Shown: one piece after another, positions 29,201 through 36,110 of the stretch | Numbering within the stretch: position 1 is the stretch's first letter | Layout of the letters: each line of letters begins with the position of its first letter | Source: Halocynthiibacter styelae | GTDB lineage: Bacteria; Pseudomonadota; Alphaproteobacteria; Rhodobacterales; Rhodobacteraceae | Reading direction: 5' to 3' | Assembly (NCBI RefSeq): GCF_016123485.1 | Contig: NZ_JADCKQ010000004.1 | Location: 186,001-250,000 of the forward strand | Length of the DNA: 64,000 nt | Translations under genes and position numbers: made by a program | The notes under the pieces: generated by a model | Seen by the model: the letters and a program-made list of their open reading frames with translations, nothing else | What the model was told of the DNA's origin: nothing | Database searches by the model: none

Positions 29201-29649
29201 TGCGCACCCTGCCGACCCGCACGTTCTTCTACGGGATGGAGCCGGGCGAGGAAATCGCGGCAGAAATCGACCCTGGTAAAGTTCTGGAAATTCGTCTGCA
29301 AGCTGTGGGTGAGACCGATGAGAACGGCGAAGTGAAAGTCTTCTTTGAACTCAACGGTCAGCCCCGCGTGATCCGTGTCCCTAACCGCATGGTAAAAGCA
29401 ACCACTGTGAGCCGTCCGAAGGCAGAGGAAGGCAATGCCAACCACATCGGCGCGCCAATGCCGGGTGTCGTGGCCTCTGTTGCTGTGACTCAGGGTCAAG
29501 AAGTGAAAGAAGGTGATCTTCTGCTGACGATTGAAGCCATGAAGATGGAAACCGGCATTCACGCAGAACGCGACGCGGTGGTGAAAACCCTGCATATCGC
29601 CGCTGGCGGCCAGATCGACGCCAAAGATCTGCTGGTGGAGCTTGAATAA
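26209..29649 (+). CDS. pyc: Pyruvate carboxylase
   Basis: 1146 residues from MPEFNKILIANRGEIAIR with GGGAG eight bases upstream, the length expected of the single-chain enzyme. Domains in order: biotin carboxylase (about 1-460, with the ATP-grasp glycine loop SWGGGGRGM), carboxyltransferase (about 530-1000, LLTDTTMRDGHQSLLATR and the metal-binding FHTHDTSG), and the biotin carrier at the C-terminus with the biotinylated lysine in EAMKMETG. It converts pyruvate, bicarbonate and ATP to oxaloacetate, replenishing the TCA cycle. It stands alone with a terminator behind it. Confidence 0.97.
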   Translation: MPEFNKILIANRGEIAIRIMRAANEMGKKTVAVFAEEDKLGLHRFKADEAYRIGEGMGPVAAYLSIEEIIRVAKMSGADAIHPGYGLLSENPEFVDACVEAGITFIGPKAATMRALGDKASARRVAVEAGVPVIPATEVLGDDMDAIRKEAAEVGYPLMLKASWGGGGRGMRPIFSEDEVEEKVLEGRREAESAFGNGEGYLEKMIIRARHVEVQILGDKHGGMYHLFERDCSVQRRNQKVVERAPAPYLTEEQRQEICELGYKICKHVNYECAGTVEFLMDMESGKFYFIEVNPRVQVEHTVTEEVTGIDIVQSQIRIAEGATIADATGKASQDDVRLNGHALQTRITTEDPQNNFIPDYGRITAYRSATGMGIRLDGGTAYAGGVITRYYDSLLTKVTAHAQTPAAAIARMDRALREFRIRGVSTNIAFVENLLKHPTFLDDSYTTKFIDETPGLFSFKKRRDRGTKVLNYIADITVNGHPETEGRPEPDAAISAPKAPMATLDIQPGTRNLLEDKGPQAVADWMKAQKQLLLTDTTMRDGHQSLLATRMRSIDMIKAAPAYASRMPQLFSVECWGGATFDVAYRFLQECPWQRLRDLRVKMPNLMTQMLLRASNGVGYTNYPDNVVQAFVKQAAETGVDVFRVFDSLNWVENMRVAMDAVVENNKICEGTICYTGDILDPNRSKYDLQYYVNMAKELEAAGAHVLGLKDMAGLLKPAAARVLVKALKEEVGLPIHFHTHDTSGIAGATILAAADAGVDAVDAAMDAFSGGTSQPCLGSIVEGLRHTDRDTGIDIEVVRDLSTYWEHVRAQYVAFESGLAAPASEVYLHEMPGGQFTNLKAQARSLGLEERWPEVANTYADVNQMFGDIVKVTPSSKVVGDMALMMVSQNLTRDEVESADTDVAFPDSVVDMMRGNLGQPPGGFPAGIVNKVLKGEASSTARPGADMEPVDLEATRLELCGTLEGYKCDGEDLMGYLMYPKVFLDYMGRHRTYGPVRTLPTRTFFYGMEPGEEIAAEIDPGKVLEIRLQAVGETDENGEVKVFFELNGQPRVIRVPNRMVKATTVSRPKAEEGNANHIGAPMPGVVASVAVTQGQEVKEGDLLLTIEAMKMETGIHAERDAVVKTLHIAAGGQIDAKDLLVELE

Positions 29650-29693
29650 ACCGCAATTCTTCCCCGTGGGGTAACCCCACAGTCATCATTGCG

Positions 29694-29720
29694 CGCGGAG
29701 GCCACTGGCCTCCGCGTTTG
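29694..29720 (+). terminator. Terminator after pyc
   Basis: CGCGGAGGCC (29694-29703) pairs with GGCCTCCGCG (29707-29716) around ACT, followed by TTTG. A second short stem GTGGGGT/ACCCCAC lies at 29666-29680. Confidence 0.8.
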
Positions 29721-29826
29721 CGTTTGACAGCGAGCGTTCAGACTAAAACGGGCGTTTCGTTCCAGAAATCATTCCGGATGGGAGCAATGGAACGCCACCA
29801 CATTGTGTAAGTATATGTTTTTATTT

Positions 29827-29873
29827 GCGACCCCGGCAGGGTTCGAACCTGCAACCTGCCCCTTAGGAGGGGG
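29827..29873. repeat. attL, 47-bp repeat (tRNA-Arg 3' fragment)
   Basis: Identical over 47 bases to 37317-37363. It covers the anticodon loop through the acceptor stem of the minus-strand tRNA-Arg but lacks the 5' part, so it is not a tRNA gene. Outside the repeat the sequence continues without an encoded CCA, unlike the right copy. Confidence 0.9.
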
Positions 29874-29997
29874 TATCCCCGCCAACAAATTAAGGGAATT
29901 TGGGCAAAAGAGCATATTTATATATGCCGACGTTCTCGGTTTGTGCAGAGAAAACGCCTGTTCGCAGGTTCAGTGAACCAAAGAGCATACCCCTAAC

Positions 29998-30075
29998 TCA
30001 CCAACCGGGACAAACCTGTTCGCCATAACGGTTCTGGCTGTCAATCACCTCTGCCGCTCAGCGAGCTTCACGCAT
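29998..30075 (-). pseudogene. Fragment of a second o-spanin (Rz1-like) gene
   Basis: A 43-bp segment (30015-30057) is identical to 31742-31784 inside the intact o-spanin gene, and weaker similarity extends to about 30075. Translated, the fragment reads AEVIDSQNRYGEQ then VCPGW and a stop, matching the C-terminal end of the intact protein, but an in-frame TGA sits two codons before this piece and no N-terminal lipoprotein part exists. A relic of duplication or of a second prophage. Confidence 0.7.
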
Positions 30076-30275
30076 GAGCGCTTGCCCAATACGAAGAATA
30101 TGAAAACCACAACCGCAAACCCCTGTAATAAATGAGTGAGCCACGATCTAGGTCAATGCAGCACCAAAAAAGTCTATGGGTTCTGACCCAATTTGCTCCG
30201 AAATAAAATGTTGCATTGTGGAAAGCATTGTTTCTTCCTAAAAGGTCGCAACTCAAATAGTGAAAGATCAGTTTA

Positions 30276-31403
30276 ATGCGTAAGGTCAAAGCAAGTATCC
30301 AAAGGCTATTCGATAGAGCCGTTAAAAAAGCTTTACATGAATCCTCGATAAGGTCTGATGAACTTTTAGCTGAGAAGATCGCCCGGAAAATTAACTCCAA
30401 AGTTCAAACGAAGATCAGGTCGGATGTGAACGAAAATTTTTATCCGTCATCAAGAGCTAAAAGACCAATTGGACATGTCTACGATGAATTTTCACGGGGC
30501 ACCAATCCTTTCAGCTTGATTCAGACTTGTGGCATAGCAGATGTTACTGACCCAATTGAGAAAATCGTCAGCTTGTACAATAAGTATGGCATTGTGAAAA
30601 TTCGCAGACTGTACTCACAAGAGCAATCACAGGAGCTGGCCACGAATTGCGAAAACTTCTCGGGATTGACGACATTGGATTTCAACAAGGTCGTCAAGGG
30701 CGAGAAAAAGTGGGCAAAAGGTGGCGCGCCAGTTCTGCATGATGATCGCTTCTGGCCATATGCGGCTGACAAAAATCTAATGAAAGTTTTACATGGGATT
30801 CTAGGTGAGAAATGTTTTGAATTCGGTTCTGCTGTCGCAGTACACTATTCGGCACGCGGCCTGCATCGTGACTATAGGCCTCTCGTTGAAGACGCGAAGT
30901 CAGACTACTCATTCATGAAACCCAAAAAGCGTATTGTCAGGGTTTTGCATTACTGTGCTGATGGCGGCGGAGCTTTTGGGTACATTCCATTTTCGCACGA
31001 TCAACAGAAATTCACCGAAGCCACGAAAAGAGTTGGCGTAAAGCATGACACAGCTTGGTTTGATGAACATCGTGAAACCGTTCGTCAAGCTCGTACCACA
31101 AAAGACTTTTTTGCTGCTGACAACATAGAAAGACACATCTCCTGGGCTTATGCTGATCCGGGCGACGTTATGGTCACTAACTCAGCTATGCTACACTGCG
31201 GAGAATATTTGACAGGACCGAGGGCATTTTTCGTATCTTCCTATGCCGAAGCAAATTCTGACACCGTAAAGCGAGCAGCCGCACCGATCAAATCCGATAT
31301 AGGTGTTAATTACCACAAATTTATGCTCAATTGCGGCTTTCAAGGCAGCCAAGAGGTGCTTGATTTTGTGAAAGAACGGGATGCTAAGGCAATGGAAGCG
31401 TAG
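30276..31403 (+). CDS. Phytanoyl-CoA dioxygenase-like Fe(II)/2-oxoglutarate oxygenase (element cargo)
   Basis: 375 residues, clearly AT-richer than its neighbours. The C-terminal two thirds look like a PhyH-type jelly roll: H197 and D199 in ARGLHRDYRPL, the distal histidine H307 in NSAMLHCGEY, and an arginine (R316) nine residues later for 2-oxoglutarate. The N-terminal 60 residues are basic and helical. It would hydroxylate an unknown small molecule or glycan. It is flanked by the two o-spanin segments on the opposite strand, so it appears to be inserted cargo (a moron gene). No substrate can be named, and an inactive relative cannot be excluded. Confidence 0.7.
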   Translation: MRKVKASIQRLFDRAVKKALHESSIRSDELLAEKIARKINSKVQTKIRSDVNENFYPSSRAKRPIGHVYDEFSRGTNPFSLIQTCGIADVTDPIEKIVSLYNKYGIVKIRRLYSQEQSQELATNCENFSGLTTLDFNKVVKGEKKWAKGGAPVLHDDRFWPYAADKNLMKVLHGILGEKCFEFGSAVAVHYSARGLHRDYRPLVEDAKSDYSFMKPKKRIVRVLHYCADGGGAFGYIPFSHDQQKFTEATKRVGVKHDTAWFDEHRETVRQARTTKDFFAADNIERHISWAYADPGDVMVTNSAMLHCGEYLTGPRAFFVSSYAEANSDTVKRAAAPIKSDIGVNYHKFMLNCGFQGSQEVLDFVKERDAKAMEA

Positions 31404-31469
31404 CGAGGATCCAGATTACTCCTTACGTCTGGAATCTCAGCCAACACCATCGACTTCCCCACCTCCATT

Positions 31470-31500
31470 GGCCCCAAACATACAATGTATGTTTGGGGCC
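31470..31500. repeat. Perfect 15-bp inverted repeat around a start codon
   Basis: Arms GGCCCCAAACATACA (31470-31484) and TGTATGTTTGGGGCC (31486-31500) with a single A between them. The ATG of the zinc-ribbon gene (31485-31487) sits exactly at the centre. No T run follows, so it is not a standard terminator. Confidence 0.85.
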
Positions 31501-31667
31501 ATCATAGTTGCGGGAAGCGTCGTGGATTCTGTCATGAAAAAATCCTTGCGATTTTCGAAGCACGCGCGACTCCGGGCGATCTGCACAGCAAGCTTATATG
31601 CTCACACTGCGGGAACCGATTTAACGAAGTCCGAAGAGTTTATTCAGGCATGTCCCACCCCAATTGA
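31485..31667 (+). CDS. Small zinc-ribbon protein (phage type)
   Basis: 60 residues, MYVWGHHSCGKRRGFCHEKILAIFEAR... in two pieces: an N-terminal CGKRRGFCHE pair and the conserved ATPGDLHSKLICSHCGNRF zinc-ribbon core, resembling small zinc-ribbon proteins of alphaproteobacterial prophages. Two Cys pairs could bind one zinc. The start codon is buried in a 31-bp palindrome and no ribosome site is visible; the frame is open upstream to 31404 but offers no better start. Function unknown, perhaps nucleic-acid binding. Confidence 0.55.
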   Translation: MYVWGHHSCGKRRGFCHEKILAIFEARATPGDLHSKLICSHCGNRFNEVRRVYSGMSHPN

Positions 31668-31721
31668 TGCCGCAGATCGACTGAAAACAATGGGTGAAAA
31701 ATGACCGAAAACTGAAAGTGA

Positions 31722-31934
31722 TTACCTAGGCCACCCGCAGGCCTGTTCGCCATAACGGTTCTGGCTGTCAATCACCTCTGCCGCCTTACGATCTTCGCGC
31801 ACGATGAAAACGGCCACCGTACGTTCAAACCAGATAGGTTTCGCAATATCGCAGAAATCACCTTCCGGTTTCACGCACCCGCTAACGGCTAAGGCGGTCA
31901 ACAAGGTCAGCGTCAGTTTGCTTTTCAGCTTCAC
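31722..31934 (-). CDS. o-spanin lipoprotein (Rz1-like)
   Basis: 70 residues from a GTG at 31934 with AGGAGA six bases upstream. Short signal peptide with lipobox LAVSGC (cysteine about residue 17), then a small polar domain. It starts inside the i-spanin reading frame in another frame, the classical nested Rz/Rz1 arrangement. Outer-membrane spanin lipoproteins join an inner-membrane partner to fuse the membranes in the last step of phage lysis. Its C-terminal coding region is duplicated at 30015-30057. Confidence 0.72.
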   Translation of the reverse strand: MKLKSKLTLTLLTALAVSGCVKPEGDFCDIAKPIWFERTVAVFIVREDRKAAEVIDSQNRYGEQACGWPR

Positions 31935-32106
31935 GGTCAATCTCCTGCTTGTGTTGGATTGCCTCATGGCGGGCTTCGAGTGTTTCGCGCTCTGTGGCCT
32001 GTCTCTGGTCGCGCTTGGCGTCAAGACGCAACCATGTAAGCAGGAAGGCCACAGCCGCACCGAGAGCGGCCCAGATCGACGCTTTGGTGGGGATGTTCTG
32101 AAACAT
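31882..32106 (-). CDS. i-spanin (Rz-like)
   Basis: 74 residues from MFQNIPTKASIW. One N-terminal membrane segment (about 9-26, IWAALGAAVAFLLTWLRL) followed by a charged coiled-coil rich in E, R and Q (about 27-65). It overlaps the o-spanin gene by 53 bases in a different frame. Its ATG overlaps the stop of the small membrane ORF before it (TGATG). Longer starts upstream are less likely. Inner-membrane half of the spanin complex. Confidence 0.7.
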   Translation of the reverse strand: MFQNIPTKASIWAALGAAVAFLLTWLRLDAKRDQRQATERETLEARHEAIQHKQEIDREAEKQTDADLVDRLSR

Positions 32107-32210
32107 CAGCGGCCACCAAACTGTTTTGCAATCGCATCCAGCCCAAACGCAGACGCAGCCAGTGCAAGACACGGCCACGTAATGAACTCAGCCAAGCGCC
32201 GCCAGTCCAT
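32106..32210 (-). CDS. Short membrane peptide, possible holin remnant
   Basis: 34 residues (MDWRRLAEFITWPCLALAAS... ends AIAKQFGGR), with one hydrophobic segment at about 9-25 and a basic end. It overlaps the i-spanin start by TGATG, which suggests coupling in a lysis cassette. An in-frame ATG at 32237 would give 43 residues but would overlap the divergent gene. A holin-like role is inferred only from size and place. It could also be the tail of a deleted gene. Confidence 0.4.
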   Translation of the reverse strand: MDWRRLAEFITWPCLALAASAFGLDAIAKQFGGR

Positions 32211-32403
32211 CAACACCGATATGAACTGGTCAGCCATGGAGATTGATCGCCTGACGGACAGCCTTCACGCCAAGGCCGTTAATGTCGGGATCGCTGACTT
32301 GCGCAAGCCGGAACACTACGCCGCTAAATCCTACCGCCCTTCGGCATTCCACGAATACCACCACCAGCCAGAGAAGCCCCGCTGCATGGAGGAAACCGCA
32401 TGA
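32182..32403 (+). CDS. Hypothetical phage protein
   Basis: 73 residues (MNSAKRRQSINTDMNWSAMEID...), with an alternative start at 32221 that would avoid overlap with the divergent lysis genes. Polar, with RKPEHYAAKSYRPSAFHEYHH near the end (20-residue core). First gene of the rightward chain in which each stop overlaps the next start by ATGA. No family recognised. Confidence 0.5.
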   Translation: MNSAKRRQSINTDMNWSAMEIDRLTDSLHAKAVNVGIADLRKPEHYAAKSYRPSAFHEYHHQPEKPRCMEETA

Positions 32404-32657
32404 GCAATCAGACCGAAATCAACCGGCTCACCCGCAATGCAGGCCACCCAAACCCATACGACCTGGGCGGCTTTGACTGGACCCAGCACGAAAAAGAGAT
32501 GGTGAAACTGAAGCGCCGGGAAACACGGGACATCCTGCTGGCTCTCACCGCTTCATTCGCTCTGGCCCTCATGGTCGGCTCCTGCGTGAGCAAGGCAACC
32601 GCTCAGGCTGCCTATGACGCCGTGAACTTTGAAACAGCCGAATGGAGAATGCCATGA
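32400..32657 (+). CDS. Small single-pass membrane protein of the element
   Basis: 85 residues. A polar N-terminal half (ends HEKEMVKLKRRETRD) is followed by one membrane segment (about 46-62, ILLALTASFALALMVGS). ATGA overlaps with the genes on both sides show it is translated within the chain. No family recognised. Confidence 0.55.
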   Translation: MSNQTEINRLTRNAGHPNPYDLGGFDWTQHEKEMVKLKRRETRDILLALTASFALALMVGSCVSKATAQAAYDAVNFETAEWRMP

Positions 32658-32812
32658 CATCACCTGACCCAATCGCCGGGGCTTTCCCCTCTCACATCCT
32701 CACCTGCTCAGAAACAGGCCAATGGTGGATGTGCCAGAGCGAAGAGTTTGCAAACAACATGGCCCGCGATGCCGGGCTGACAAAATTCAAGATTACGGAG
32801 TTGGCCCAATGA
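32654..32812 (+). CDS. Hypothetical 52-residue phage protein
   Basis: MTSPDPIAGAFPSHILTCSE... to ITELAQ. It is too short to recognise, but it lies between two ATGA overlaps (32654 and 32809), and the frame has no other explanation. Contains two cysteines and a WWMCQSEEFANNMA segment. Probably a real small protein of the recombination operon. Confidence 0.5.
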   Translation: MTSPDPIAGAFPSHILTCSETGQWWMCQSEEFANNMARDAGLTKFKITELAQ

Positions 32813-33639
32813 ACGCCCAGGTTGAAATCATCACCACGGAAACCACCCCGGCCCCGACAGGCATGCACAGCGCCCTGCCCGCCGATCCTATGGTCTCCAT
32901 GATCGAACGCATCGCCGTTGATCCGGACGCTGACCTGGACAAACTGGAACGCATGCTGGTCATGAAAGAGCGTCTGGACAAGGAAACTGCCCGCAAGGCG
33001 TTCAATGCAGCGTTTTCCGACTGCCAGGCGCAAATTCCCCAGGTTCTGCGCAACAGGTCGAACAATCAGACCCATTCGCGGTATGCTGACCTTGCCGCCA
33101 TTGAGGCCGCAATCACCCCGGTAATCACCAGTCACGGCCTGTCTGTCCGTTTCTACCCCACCCGCTCTGATATTGAAGGCCACATGGGCGTTGATTGCGT
33201 TGTGTCACACGCACAAGGCCACAACGAAGAATATCATGCGGACGTGCCTGCCGATGGCAAAGGACTGCGTGGCAACGACAACAAGACCGCCACCCATGCT
33301 TTCGGCTCCACCATGTCCTATGGCCGCCGTTACCTGCTCTGCATGATCTTCAACATTGCTACCGCTGACGACAACGACGGGAACAATCAGAAGGCCATGG
33401 CGACAGCCATCAATGAAGATCAGTTCCGGCATCTGCGGGATGCTCTTGAAGCCTCGGGCATGCCGGAGGTGAAATTTCACACGGCGTTCAACTGCGCAGA
33501 TCCGGAAAACGCAACATTGCATCAGTTCCCCGCCTCCCGCTTTGACGAAGCCATGGATCGCCTGAGCAAATTCAAGAAAGCGCGTGAAGCCCGCGAAGCC
33601 GAAGAAGCTGCAGTAATGGAGGGCGAAACCAATGACTGA
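32809..33639 (+). CDS. ERF-family single-strand annealing protein
   Basis: 276 residues from MNAQVEIITTETTP; the start forms ATGA with the preceding stop. The ERF domain spans about residues 50-190: AFNAAFSDCQAQIPQVL, YADLAAIEAAITPVI, HGLSVRF, and the GSTMSYGRRYLLCMIFNIATADDND hallmark (core SYGRRYLL). It anneals complementary single strands in phage recombination. The 8-base overlap with the exonuclease gene gives the usual annealase-exonuclease pair. Confidence 0.88.
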   Translation: MNAQVEIITTETTPAPTGMHSALPADPMVSMIERIAVDPDADLDKLERMLVMKERLDKETARKAFNAAFSDCQAQIPQVLRNRSNNQTHSRYADLAAIEAAITPVITSHGLSVRFYPTRSDIEGHMGVDCVVSHAQGHNEEYHADVPADGKGLRGNDNKTATHAFGSTMSYGRRYLLCMIFNIATADDNDGNNQKAMATAINEDQFRHLRDALEASGMPEVKFHTAFNCADPENATLHQFPASRFDEAMDRLSKFKKAREAREAEEAAVMEGETND

Positions 33640-34252
33640 GCAACGCACAGACGAATGGCACACTGCCCGCCTGGGCAAAGTCACCGCTTCAAAAGTTTCT
33701 GACGTGATGATGAAACCCACAACTGCCGGGTTTCAGAACTACAAAACCGATCTGATCCTTGAACGCCTGACCGGGAACCCCACAGAGGGGTTCACCAGTG
33801 CAGCAATGGAATGGGGCACAGTAACAGAACCGCAGGCCCGCGCGTTCTATGAACTGTCCACCGGGAACGAGGTTCAGGAGGTCGGGTTCATCAACCACCC
33901 TACCCTTGAAATGGCCGGGGCCAGCCCTGACGGGCTTGTCGGCAAACGCGGCCTGGTCGAAATCAAATGTCCGAACAGCACAACCCACATGAAAACCCTG
34001 CTCACGGGCAAGATCGACAGCAAATACATCAAGCAAATGCACTGGCAGATGCTCTGCACAGGTCGCTCATGGTGTGACTTCGTTTCATTCGATCCGCGTT
34101 TGCCGGCCGAAATGCAGATCCACATCAAGCGCGTAGAACTGGACGCCGAAATGGCGCAGGAAATGACCGCCGCCGTGACTTCTTTTCTCGCCCTGGTGCG
34201 CAAGGAAATGACTGCCCTGCAAACCGCGTTCCCGCAGCAGGTGGCAGCATGA
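33632..34252 (+). CDS. YqaJ/lambda-Exo-type recombination exonuclease
   Basis: 206 residues. PD-(D/E)XK nuclease of the YqaJ viral recombinase group: N-terminal RTDEWHTARLGKVTASKV, then catalytic D100 in GASPDG and E110/K112 in LVEIKCP, followed by a QMHWQMLCTG helix. It resects double-stranded ends to feed the ERF protein. Translationally coupled on both sides. Confidence 0.88.
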   Translation: MTEQRTDEWHTARLGKVTASKVSDVMMKPTTAGFQNYKTDLILERLTGNPTEGFTSAAMEWGTVTEPQARAFYELSTGNEVQEVGFINHPTLEMAGASPDGLVGKRGLVEIKCPNSTTHMKTLLTGKIDSKYIKQMHWQMLCTGRSWCDFVSFDPRLPAEMQIHIKRVELDAEMAQEMTAAVTSFLALVRKEMTALQTAFPQQVAA

Positions 34253-34755
34253 GCAACGCCGCCTTCCATTGGGACGGTGAGGCCATGGTGCCCGTGCCGG
34301 TCCACCGCAAGCGCTGTGACGAACTGTTCGTCATTGGCGAAACCTACCACCTGGAGGAAGTGAAGCAGCGCAGCATGCGTTCACATCGCCATTATTTCGC
34401 ATCCGTCGCGGAAGCCTGGAAGAACCTGCCGGAGAGTTTCGGCATGGAACCCTGGGCACAGTCCGCAGACCACCTCCGGGCGTATGCGCTTATCAAAACG
34501 GGTTACTGCGACACACAGACGTTTGCCTGTTCATCCAAAGCAGAGGCCGCCCGATGGGCCGGAAACATGCGTCCGATGGATGAATACAGCGTCGTGGTTG
34601 CCCGTGGCGATACTGTCTACCGCTTCACCGCGCAGAGCCAATCAACAAAAGCCATGGGCGCGGAGAACTTCGCCGCCAGCAAAACCGCCGTTCTGGATTT
34701 TGTTTCCAACTTGATCGGCACCACCTCTAAAGAACTGCAAAGGAACGCAGCATGA
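34249..34755 (+). CDS. Phage protein of unknown function
   Basis: 168 residues (MSNAAFHWDGEAMVPV...). It appears to belong to a type common beside ERF/exonuclease genes in alphaproteobacterial prophages, with segments HYFASVAEAWKNLPE, HLRAYALIKTGYCD and MRPMDEYSVVV. A mixed alpha/beta protein without catalytic motifs I can identify. ATGA overlaps on both sides place it in the recombination/replication operon. Confidence 0.6.
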   Translation: MSNAAFHWDGEAMVPVPVHRKRCDELFVIGETYHLEEVKQRSMRSHRHYFASVAEAWKNLPESFGMEPWAQSADHLRAYALIKTGYCDTQTFACSSKAEAARWAGNMRPMDEYSVVVARGDTVYRFTAQSQSTKAMGAENFAASKTAVLDFVSNLIGTTSKELQRNAA

Positions 34756-35321
34756 CCGAAGCGAAAGATATCAATCTCTCGATCAGCACATTGCGCGAAG
34801 CATTTACCTTTGACTTTGATGCGGGCAATGCTTGGTGGCGGATCAGACCTACATCCCACTTCAAAAACTGCGATATCTGCAAAAACTGGAATGCTCGTTG
34901 GGCGCACAAACCTGCCTTCACGAGCGACAATGGCAAAGGGTATCGCACAACAGTCTTCACCTTTGCTGGCCAGCGCTGGCGGCTGCAACTACATCGCGTA
35001 ATCTATGCTGCCTATAACAATTCCTGGCCGGCCAAATTTGTTGACCATCTTGACGGGGATCCGACCAACAACTCAATCCGAAACCTCCGAGAGGTAGACG
35101 ATGCTGAGAACGCTCGAAACTGCGCGAGAAGTCGCAGCAACACCAGCGGAACCACCGGTGTCTATTGGTTCAAACCACGCAGTTGCTGGACCGCTTCGAT
35201 TACAGTCAATGGCGATCAAATCAGTCTAGGCTACTTTAAAGACATCAAGCATGCGCAAATTGCCCGTCAGAGCGCTCAAAAGGCGCTTGGTTTCTCAAAA
35301 CGTCATGGAGAAGCTTCATGA
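34752..35321 (+). CDS. HNH endonuclease with AP2-like DNA-binding domain
   Basis: 189 residues. The middle part is an HNH_3 nuclease (LHRVIYAAYNNSW ... FVDHLDGDPTNNSIRNLREV, with D-H and N residues of the fold). The C-terminal 55 residues are an AP2-like beta-sheet DNA reader (SGTTGVYWFKPRSCWTASI ... LGYFKDIKHAQIARQ). This is a phage homing-type endonuclease. Codon use is somewhat AT-richer than in the genes on each side, suggesting insertion into the operon. Confidence 0.8.
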   Translation: MTEAKDINLSISTLREAFTFDFDAGNAWWRIRPTSHFKNCDICKNWNARWAHKPAFTSDNGKGYRTTVFTFAGQRWRLQLHRVIYAAYNNSWPAKFVDHLDGDPTNNSIRNLREVDDAENARNCARSRSNTSGTTGVYWFKPRSCWTASITVNGDQISLGYFKDIKHAQIARQSAQKALGFSKRHGEAS

Positions 35322-35710
35322 CCCGCAACGTGCCTGAATGGGTCGGTAAGACCGACGAGAGCGCAATCCCCCAACGGGTAAAGCTGCGCATTCTAGAACG
35401 TCAGGGCAACAAGTGTCCTGTCACCAGTATGCTGTTCGGCCCGGCCTGCCGCCCTGAGTTTGACCACATCACCGCCCTGGTGAACGGCGGCGAGAACCGG
35501 GAAAGCAACATTCAGGCACTCAGTTCTTTTGCCCACAAGGAAAAGACCGCAAAGGACGTTGCTCAGAAAAAGAAGGATCGCCGGGTACGCGCAAAGCACA
35601 TGGGATTGAAACCAAAAGCCTACAACCCGATCCCCGGGTCCAAGGGCAGCAGATGGAAGAAGAAGCCCTGCGGAACCGTGATCGACAGAGAAACCGGGCT
35701 GCCGGTGTGA
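35318..35710 (+). CDS. HNH endonuclease
   Basis: 130 residues. One HNH core: a single CPVT cysteine site, the FDHITALVNGGEN motif (D49-H50) and NIQALSSFAHKEKT with the later N and H. Basic C-terminus. Stop at 35710 ends the overlapping gene chain. Phage HNH nucleases of this size often assist packaging or recombination; in the absence of a terminase the role is open. Confidence 0.75.
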   Translation: MTRNVPEWVGKTDESAIPQRVKLRILERQGNKCPVTSMLFGPACRPEFDHITALVNGGENRESNIQALSSFAHKEKTAKDVAQKKKDRRVRAKHMGLKPKAYNPIPGSKGSRWKKKPCGTVIDRETGLPV

Positions 35711-35741
35711 CCGGCCCCCTTCCCCCGATAGTGAAAGCGCA

Positions 35742-36044
35742 ATGACAATGACTGAAGATACACTATGGCTGACAATGCCGCTCACGTCGAAAACTGCGAA
35801 GGCACAGATTGTTGCCTGCATTCACAGCATGCCCTCAAAGTACTGTCGCGACCACAATTCGCCGCGAACAAAAACAGAGCTTATCGAGTTCATCAAGGAA
35901 CAACGGGCAAAGTACTGGGATGAACGGCAAGCGAAAAATCGCACTGCTGCTCAACGTGCCCACAGTAAGGCCCAGCCGAACAATATCACTGCAGCAGAGT
36001 GCAACAACTTCCTGCGGTCCCTGCCCGCCCCGGAGTTCGCATGA
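35742..36044 (+). CDS. Hypothetical protein of the element
   Basis: 100 residues, family unknown. The C-terminal half is helical and charged (FIKEQRAKYWDERQAKNRTAA). A start three codons later is possible. A 21-codon frame (36041-36106) overlaps its stop and carries within it the AGGAGG used by the next gene; that frame is more likely leader than gene. Confidence 0.5.
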   Translation: MTMTEDTLWLTMPLTSKTAKAQIVACIHSMPSKYCRDHNSPRTKTELIEFIKEQRAKYWDERQAKNRTAAQRAHSKAQPNNITAAECNNFLRSLPAPEFA

Positions 36045-36110
36045 ATGACATGCCACCACGTCCCACAAACGAAACCAGCGCAGATGCCGCTGCTGTAGGA
36101 GGTTGAGAAA

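Noticed and set aside
29827-29900. Second tRNA-Arg gene
   Set aside because: Only the 3' 47 bases of the tRNA are present; the D-arm and 5' acceptor strand are missing.
30068-30400. Minus-strand frame overlapping the start of the dioxygenase gene
   Set aside because: Product shows no family features and the frame is antisense to a better-supported gene.
31381-31704. Open frame of 107 codons starting at the end of the dioxygenase gene
   Set aside because: Its product is low in complexity and unlike any family, while the other frame over the same bases gives a clear zinc-ribbon protein.
36041-36106. 21-codon frame between hypothetical gene and excisionase
   Set aside because: Its last codons are the AGGAGG ribosome site of the next gene and it resembles nothing; more likely leader sequence.
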